Shown here one piece after another: positions 57,763-64,000 of a stretch of 64,000 nucleotides of DNA. The stretch is from NCBI GenBank assembly GCA_023078555.1, contig CM041199.1, forward strand, positions 7,507,315 through 7,571,314. Direction: 5' to 3'. How positions within the stretch are numbered: the first letter of the stretch is position 1; each line of letters begins with the position of its first letter. The notes under the pieces were generated by a model. That model was not told the DNA's origin and searched no databases. It worked only from the letters and a program-made list of their open reading frames with translations. This DNA is from Ulva prolifera. Its lineage: Eukaryota; Chlorophyta; Ulvophyceae; Ulvales; Ulvaceae. The translations under genes and the position numbers were made by a program.

Positions 57763-59876
57763 CTACCTTGAAACCTGGGCTTCCAACGCGGCATCGGCCT
57801 CCGAGCCGGGGGGTGTGGCGCTGGGCTGCGACGCGGGCGGCAGGTACACGCCCGCCGCTGGTGGCGGAGGCGGCATGGGTGCCGCAGGCGGCTCATGTGG
57901 CGGCGGCATGGGCAGTGAGGGCGGCGCCTGCACCGGCTCCGGCTTCAGGTTGCCGTCCTCAGGCGCCGGCGCCGCGCCGCCTGGGGCGCTGTCTTCAGTC
58001 GCGACCGGCACCAGCACCCCTGGTGCCCCCATGGCCATGGCCAGATATACCTGATCCTGCACACACGCACACGTGAACAACGTTAGGGACCTCTCATAAG
58101 CCTTATCCTGAACTCATGCCCTCTTCAGTCGCGACAAAGTCTGAGCTACGACCGACTCGGAGGCAGGCCACCTGACAGTGCGCGCGTGATTTTTTTCCCG
58201 GCATGCTTGAACTTATTCATGACATAGAGTCTTAGCTTGCAAACTTGGGCCGCCCAAGTGCGGCACGCCGATCTTTGCTGCCCCAGACATATGTGCATAC
58301 ATGCACGTACGGTCCAGGCAGTGGTCTTCAGCTTGCCTGAAAGCGCTCCTGCAGCCGGTACGTACACTCGCGGGCAACGCTGCCGCGTGCAATGCAATGC
58401 GCATGCATGGGGAGAGGCCGCACCGGTGCCGTGGCCGGCTTCCCATGGCCCGGCGGTGCATCACCTTGCGCCACCTGGCCCCCCTGTTTCTTCTGCTTAG
58501 ACCGGGACCACAGAAGCACTCCCCCGGCGATGACGGGTACGCAGCAGGCGGCAATGCAGGCCAACACGACGGCGGCGAGCGCGCCGCCTGCGAGCTTGGA
58601 GCCGCCCCCGCCGCTCGAGTCGGCACCCTCCGAGTCGTACACGAAGGTCGGCTCCCCCCCAAAGCTGGAGCCTGAGGTGCGCAAGCGGGTGCCGCTGGAG
58701 GATCCAGATGATGAAGATGATGATGCTGATGATGATGATGCATCATATGATGATGATGATGACGATTCATAGCGGCTTTCATCGTCGTCGCAGGGAATGC
58801 GGACGTAATTGTAGTTGTAATTGTAGACGTAGTCGCCGCCTTCCCACTCCCACTCCCACTCCCATCTCCACCCGTAGCAGCTGTAATCTGCATCACAATC
58901 AGCACACATATGCCCCCGCTGTTGGAGTCGTCAGCATGTTTTAGAGCAAGAGTCAGAAGCATTGCATCAACGATTCTGGCGTTTCCGTGTCACCCGTGTG
59001 AGACCCACACACTGCAGATCTCGAGAGCCATGCATATGGATTCCCACACGTGCACTCTGGATTCTTTTCACACCACCTCAGGCGCCCGCACCCATGTGGA
59101 CAAGCCTGAAGCATTTAAATTGTGGGTTGTGGATGCGATGTATCATGATTCTGTATGTGTGCCGCTGCTGAGTGTACGCATGCGGGCGCGGCCGGGGGCC
59201 GCTGCAGTATTCAATGCTGCAGAAGTTCAACATGCATGGTTGACATGCACACATGGCTGTGGGGCTCCACCAGCAATGTACACATGCACACTATAGGCAA
59301 TGCCACAGACATCAATGGACTATAATGATGTGTGGCCAGTGCCCTCCGGGCACTAGTATATATCATGCAAGTAGTACGTGTGCATTTCAGTATCACAAAC
59401 ATCGCCCGGCCAGGCATCGCATGGGCCATAGAGGCAATGCGCACCCAGGCAATGCGCAGAAAACTTAAATTTAAGTTTAAACTTGAAGTACGGAAATGTT
59501 CGTTTGGATAGTACTACATGAAGCAGATATATGCGGTAGCGATCCGCAGAGTGATGGGCACATACCGCCACACACACATGATCTAATTGCTGCCAGTATT
59601 TTCTGAACAGCTTTCAGCAAGCGCACCCTGGAGGCTGCGGCCTGAAGACGTGGAGGAGTCTGCGTAGGAGTCGAGGCCTAGAATGCCGCTGTCAGGGTCC
59701 TCATCGGTGCGGGCAGATGGGACTGCTAGCAGTTGTGGCGGGATCCTGGCATGAGTGCCCTGCAGAGTGACACCACGTGATTGACATCTGCAGCAACTCG
59801 GCACGTGCACTCTAAACTTGCTCCTGGTTAGGGGTGCTGGCCACGTCGGCCATGTTAATTGGACGTGTCTGTACAT
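57763..59876 (-). CDS. Membrane-protein family member D: low-complexity ectodomain, one TM helix, proline-rich tail
   Basis: Unrecognised single-pass membrane protein. The tail exon 58056-57763 (294 nt, phase 0; acceptor GTGCAG|GATCAG) encodes QVYLAMAMGAPG, PPSLPMPPPHEPPAAP, AAGVYLPP and ends ADAALEAQVSR. The TM exon, about 58918-58424 (donor GCACCG|GTGCGG, phase 0), encodes CADCDADYSCYG, WEWEWEWE, YNYNYNY, a long Ser tract, then Gly-rich sequence and a TM helix ALAAVVLACIAACCVPVIAG followed by SRSKQKKQGGQ. A likely upstream exon ending near 59590 carries STSSGRSLQGALAES, the family's GRSLQ motif; its splice to the TM exon is not resolved. Orientation with the tail in the cytosol fits the basic residues after the TM. 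A real gene is likely because the tail splices in phase like members C and E. Confidence 0.65.
58705..58870. repeat. Coding microsatellites in the ectodomain of member D
   Basis: A (GAT)n-rich tract at about 58705-58770 encodes the poly-Ser stretch on the minus strand; 'cccactcccactcccactcc' near 58843-58865 encodes Trp-Glu repeats; 'gtaattgtagttgtaattgt' near 58806 encodes Tyr-Asn repeats. The frame is preserved across all three. Confidence 0.85.
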
Positions 59877-60045
59877 GTATTCTTGAGGCTATGCCCATGG
59901 GCTCTGGGTCCGTGAGGGGTACAGGGTATTCGAATCCGATCAGAATTTATGTGAGAGTTGTCTACGAATGCATGGCCTGCATGCAGTCCTGGATTGTTCT
60001 GGATCCGCACCAGCACGAGCTTGATAGATCTAGAAGGAGGGGAGC

Positions 60046-60627
60046 TGTGTTACAAGGACAAACTCGGGGGGGGGGGGCAGGTAGCACCGCCGGGAACAGC
60101 AGGGAGCCTCTGCTGAGCTGTGAGTGCTGGTCATGCATGGGTAGTGTCCAGCGCCCATGGCAAGCTCTATGCATATGGGACGTTTTCCCGTGCGTAAACC
60201 CCAGCAGCGATGCACATCGCCCCCCAGTAGACTGATAAGTTACAACAGAATGCAAACTGAGACCACTATGGATCTGCAGAACGAGCAATCTGCAGCCTGA
60301 GCATATGGAAATATTAATGGTGGTAGATGACACAGCTCACAGCATACGTCACTTGCAGGTGATGCGGCAGGGATTATTATTAACATACATATCGTAGCAG
60401 TATGGATCTGGCGCATGCAGCCACCATCTCGACATGCAACGGCATCGCCTGGGCTGGTCGCTGCACCTGCACCTGCACCGGGCCCGGGCAGCCTATGTAC
60501 GTGTTTTACACGTGCAGTACTGGAATGGCTGCACTGTTTTGCCTGCTGCTGGCTGCGTGGGTGTGAGGCTCCCCTGGTTGTTTTCTATGGTGCTACCTGC
60601 CTCGCTGGCTTTGTCCTTGTGTTACAA
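60046..60627. mobile_element. GTGTTACAAGG-family TIR element, ~580 bp
   Basis: Left end TGTGTTACAAGGACAAACTC, right end GGCTTTGTCCTTGTGTTACAA. Subterminal blocks include 'caggtagcaccgc' on the left and 'ggtgctacctgcctcgctgg' on the right. (G)12 lies at 60066-60077. No transposase frame. Confidence 0.6.
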
Positions 60628-60637
60628 TTGAGTCTTA

Positions 60638-60990
60638 AGGACAAAGGCAGCAAGGGAGGCAGCACCGCGAAAGTAGCAAGCAGACGAAGCAAACACCAAG
60701 ACACCCACGCACATCTCACCCATCACCAGCGCAGCAAGCTACACAGATCCGCAGACCGCCAAGCACACACCCTCGCTTTGTCCTTGTGCCACTGTAGAGG
60801 CAGTGGCTGCGGGGCACGTGTTCACGGGCTAGCGCTTCCTCTCACTGAGCAGCTACGACGCCTCGAGTTGATCGAACCCACTGCCACCGGTGTTACAAGG
60901 ACAAAGGCAGCAAGTCGGGCAGCACCGCGAAAGGAGCAAGCAGACGAAGTAAACACCAAGACACACACGAACATCTCACCCACCGGTGAG
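60638..60990. mobile_element. Two further GTGTTACAAGG-family units
   Basis: 'aaggacaaaggcagcaaggg' at 60638 runs to a right-type end CTTTGTCCTTGTGCCAC near 60775-60792; another left end TGTTACAAGGACAAAGGCAG starts at 60891 and shares its next ~90 bp ('agcaccgcgaaaggagcaag') with 60638. The left ends match each other better than those of the 45-kb element, suggesting recent local copying. Confidence 0.6.
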
Positions 60991-61199
60991 GCTGAAATCT
61001 CGACTCAATGCCCCGCGACCACTGTCCCGCAATCGCCTCGGCTACACAGTGTGCAGGCTTCACAGACGTTCACTGGATCGCCCCTGCTACGTCACGCAAA
61101 CATGGCACACCGCATGTACAGCATATACCATTGCTGCAGCCTCTTGTCGACTGTTCTCGCTGTTCGTTTCCGGGATGGCTGAGTGAATGGCATATGCCG

Positions 61200-61785
61200 C
61201 ATCAGCTAAGTATTGGATATCTATTCCGGAGCACACCTGGGCTATGATGAACCCACACGACAGTAACAAGGCAAATCTCAGTGCAGGCTGTCGAATCGCC
61301 GCCTCCCGCGGTGCCATAACGGAGCGCCGAGCCTCGCCGAGGTTCGTGTCTCGAGGTTCGAACGATCGTGCAATTCACGCCGCTTCGTGCCAGGCCACGC
61401 CACCGCGCTCGAGCTCGACCACAGCTTGATCAGATGCGAATATATTTAGGTGGTGAATATAGCTTTCCTTTGCAGACAGACCAGACTCAGGATGGTTGGC
61501 AGTATTCCTGCAACGCATGCAGCGCTAGCACGACACGCCTAGGCTCACAAGTCAGGAGTTTAGCGTTTCAAAATAGGTACGATTTCACAAGGAATAGGTA
61601 TATGTGCAACAGGTTCACGCCCACTGCGTTTGCGTCGGCGCGCGCGTCCACGCGCACGCAGCGTTGCACGTCGCGATTCGTGTCTGCTCGCCATCGGATC
61701 TTGGCTCAGGCTGTCAGCTGTGAGCCGACATAGACGCGTGCCACGCACGCGATGACGTACAGACTGCTCGCAGCAGGAACTCAGG
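61200..61785. other. No gene seen
   Basis: No supported protein or RNA gene between the TIR elements and the LINE end. Confidence 0.4.
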
Positions 61786-61799
61786 CTGCATGAAGGTGC

Positions 61800-62190
61800 C
61801 GTAGTAATGAGTGGCCGGCGTTCCGGTTTGTTCCGTTTGCGGTCGAATCGTGTGGCTTCATGGGCAAGGCTGCCGTGAGGTTCGTCGGTCAGTTGGGGGA
61901 TGTGGCCGCTGCCAGTGGGCGCATCTCCAAAGGCGCGTTTGTCCAGTGGGCGCTGCGGGTGTTGTCGGTGTCATTGCAGCGCGGCAATGCGGATATGTAT
62001 CGGAAGTCTGGGCTTGTCATCTCTCGGGAGCAAGGGTTGCGATATGATGCGGGCCTGGAGGACGCGATCCTGCCGGACTGAGTTGTGAGTGCGGTTGTAG
62101 TGTTCGTGTGTGTGTGAGTGTGTGTTGCAGTTGATTCGGATGAGATTCGGTTTCAGTGTTTGTTTTCTCCCGTTCACTCTTTTGTAAAAA
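61800..62190 (+). mobile_element. 5'-truncated LINE (L1-like) with intact ORF end and 3' UTR
   Basis: The plus frame to the stop at 62079-62081 reads EWPAFRFVPFAVESCGFMGK...RISKGAF...LSVSLQRGNADMYRKSG...YDAGLED...LPD. 'PFAVES.G..G.A' and 'LSV.L.RGNA.MY' resemble the C-terminal region of reverse transcriptase ORFs of L1-type non-LTR elements known from algae and other protists. The 3' UTR follows, ending at 62136-62189 in the tail shared by orphan copies at 39.1, 39.8, 50.0 and 55.5 kb, then a short A-rich stretch after TTTTGTAA. 5' truncation is usual for LINE insertions. Only the C-terminal ~90 codons are present. Confidence 0.7.
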
Positions 62191-63405
62191 AGTTGTATGA
62201 GTGGCCTGTAGCCACGGATTCTTCTATGCAGAGCTCTAGATCGCATGCATTGGGCATCCCCCCACCAACGTTGGGAGCACGCATCAGTGGCGGCCTTCAG
62301 CCAGATGACCGGCACGTCGGCTAGGGGCTGCCCAGTGCGATGTAGAAGCAGACACGGGAAACAATCGCCGCAGCGACTTCACAGAGGCATGCATGCGCAG
62401 CGGCCCGACTGGGGCGACAACTTGTCGCCAACAGCACGCGCACGTTCCTGCCAGCTGCAGCCATGGACGCTGCTTCACACTGGCGCGAAGCTTGAGGCTT
62501 GGACGGGTGCCGTCAATTGCAGGAACCAGATGCTGATCGTGAAGCCCACTGTTCATCATGCAAGCCCCATGGGCTCCACCGGCGCGACCAAGGTCTCCGA
62601 GCCGGCTCGGCGCCGAGAGACTCCGTCATCACTGTCACATCATCACTGTCATCAAGCACTTGATCAGCTCGTGACGCTCGAGCTTGCTCCTGCACCTGCT
62701 GACGTATCTGCAGCGCTTGCATGCCCCGCCGCGTTGGCCTCCAGCTGCTGTGTCCTTCGAGTTTGATCTGAAAGACTTCAGGATGTCATGATCAGATTTC
62801 GGAGCCTGCTTGCCTGCTGACTACGGCTTGCCGTCGCTGTCTCGAAGCACGATTGCCTAGCCGCTGGGAAATTGTGCTTCAGGACAGCGGCTATAGCTAT
62901 ACATGTCAACATCGACGGCATTCTGAACTGGATTAGCTCAGCCCTTAGGCTGCAAGCATTTGTTGTTGCCTCGCCTGAGCATTGCTTCCTGTCGATTAGA
63001 AAAACCACTGATGCATATGGCACGAGCAGCGAGAGCTCCGCCCCCGCCTTGAGGGGTACGAAGCCCTCCCCTCTGCGCCGCGCATGCACCCCTCTGGCCA
63101 TGCACGGGTCCAATCGTTACACTCCGACACACAGCACGAGTATGCGGCGATACTCGAGAGACACGAGTATGCGGCTGTGTCTCTGCCGCTGTCTCTATGC
63201 GGCAGAGACACAGCCGCTGTCTCGTGCTGTGTCGCTGTCTCTCACCTACTTCGAAGTATTCTAACTACTGGTTGGCAAAGCAGCTGCAGGCCAGCAGTAT
63301 TGTACACTAGTACTGTTGTACATGTGGGTGGGTGGTGCACTCCCGCAGCTCATGAGAGTGCACTCTCGCCATAGGCATATACTATACAGGCGTCTGGCCC
63401 ATAGA
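62191..63405. other. No confident gene
   Basis: Short frames only. Contains the strong hairpin at 63171-63217. Confidence 0.4.
63171..63217. repeat. 18-bp perfect stem, 11-nt loop
   Basis: Left arm 63171-63188 (gcggctgtgtctctgccg), right arm 63200-63217, within a 'cacgag' / 'ctcgtg' outer pairing. It may be a DNA cruciform or RNA hairpin; no function known. Confidence 0.9.
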
Positions 63406-63639
63406 TTACACCTGGGGGGCCAGTGCTGCGTCTGTTGTAGGGAGTGCGGCGCCGGGCAGCGGCGCGGGTGGAGGGTAAACCCCGGCTGCCGCCGGCGGTG
63501 CGGCCGCGGCTTGCGGCGGCCCGTGTAGTGGCGGCGGCGGTGGCGACCCGGTGCCAGGCTTGCTGCTCTCAAACCCGGGTGGTGGGGGGCCGGTTGCAAC
63601 CCCGATCGGCACCCCAGGTGCCACGTTGCATGGTTGACC
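63406..63639 (-). CDS. Membrane-protein family member E, last exon (partial; gene continues beyond the window)
   Basis: Final exon of a gene paralogous to member D. Acceptor GCGTGCAG|GGTCAACC; 234 nt, phase 0. It encodes GVPIGVATGPPPPGF, SPPPPPLHGPP, AAGVYPPPAPLPG and ends TDAALAPQV, which parallels AAGVYLPP ... ADAALEAQV in member D. The TM exon should lie at higher coordinates; the 360 bp remaining in the window show none that I recognise. Confidence 0.6.
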   Translation of the reverse strand, partial: GQPCNVAPGVPIGVATGPPPPGFESSKPGTGSPPPPPLHGPPQAAAAPPAAAGVYPPPAPLPGAALPTTDAALAPQV

Positions 63640-64000
63640 CTGCACGCATCTTCCCGAACCTTAGACAGAGCTGATATGTATGCTACTCATGCTCAGCCTG
63701 AGACGCCGTCTGAGCCAGCTCATCAAGACATGCCATATCTGCCAGGGGTTGAGAAGGGAACGTTTGTGTGTGATAGTGAGTTCACACATGCGCGTTCGCA
63801 GCGCGCACAGCTGCGGCTCTTGAGATCTTGCTGCACGTGATCAGCGACAGTGTTGGGTCGCCGGGCTCGTTTGGGTCTCCGGGCCCAGATAGTTCAACTC
63901 CGAATCTTCAGGTCAAATCGTTGTATTCTTGGATCGCAGCCCTGAGGGAAACAGCCTCTGCCAGGCGAGCCAACTGGCCGGTGTGACACTGATCAGCCAT
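63640..64000. other. Intron or upstream sequence of member E
   Basis: No recognisable exon; presumably intron of the partial gene E on the minus strand. Confidence 0.35.

Noticed and set aside
60415..61182. 255-codon plus frame
   Set aside because: Crosses three units of the GTGTTACAAGG family; the only recurring residues (LKDKGSKGGST) come from the repeat.

Overview
The window is nuclear DNA of a eukaryote, most likely a unicellular green alga (Chlorophyta; a trebouxiophyte such as a Coccomyxa- or Trebouxia-like alga is a guess). The reasons are genes with short GT-AG introns that are often phase 0, a mitochondrial pyruvate dehydrogenase subunit split over nine exons, NB-ARC/LRR proteins, moderately GC-rich DNA full of microsatellites and homopolymers, remnants of a LINE and of terminal-inverted-repeat elements, and a TGTAA motif at LINE tails. 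No operons, ribosome binding sites, tRNA, rRNA or CRISPR were seen. Nearly every convincing gene lies on the minus strand.

Layout. 1-5.3 kb: a single-exon NB-ARC/LRR receptor-like gene with 20 LRRs. 5.3-17.5 kb: gene-poor and repeat-rich, with a tandem pair of a ~0.95-kb dispersed repeat (the second copy split by a 761-bp inverted-repeat element), a small TIR element and a two-LRR relic. 17.7-22.3 kb: a second NB-ARC/LRR gene with 43 nearly identical LRRs, an in-frame 504-bp internal duplication and a Gln in place of the Walker A Lys; another copy of the dispersed repeat sits just upstream. 24.3-30.3 kb: two housekeeping genes resolved exon by exon, a sigma-like glutathione S-transferase (3 exons, 211 aa) and mitochondrial PDH E1 beta (9 exons, 361 aa). 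32.3-33.3 kb: a doubtful Ser/Pro-rich gene. 35-43 kb: duplicated and partly decayed genes for single-pass membrane proteins with Pro/Ala-rich tails, beside an unbroken 1,044-bp (CA)n tract. 45.9-55.3 kb: three copies of a BTB-like + LRR gene, one intact, one frameshifted, one a pseudogene. 57.7-59.9 kb and 63.4 kb to the window end: two more members of the membrane-protein family. 60-62.2 kb: TIR elements and the 3' end of a LINE.

How the genes relate. Apart from PDH E1 beta and GST, the window is dominated by fast-evolving, duplicating families: NB-ARC/LRR and BTB-like/LRR proteins (recognition or ubiquitin-adaptor types by analogy) and an unrecognised family of membrane proteins with low-complexity or Cys-rich ectodomains and proline-rich tails. 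Tandem duplication, repeat expansion, pseudogenes and mobile-element scars together suggest a dynamic recognition/surface-protein region. That functional reading is inference.
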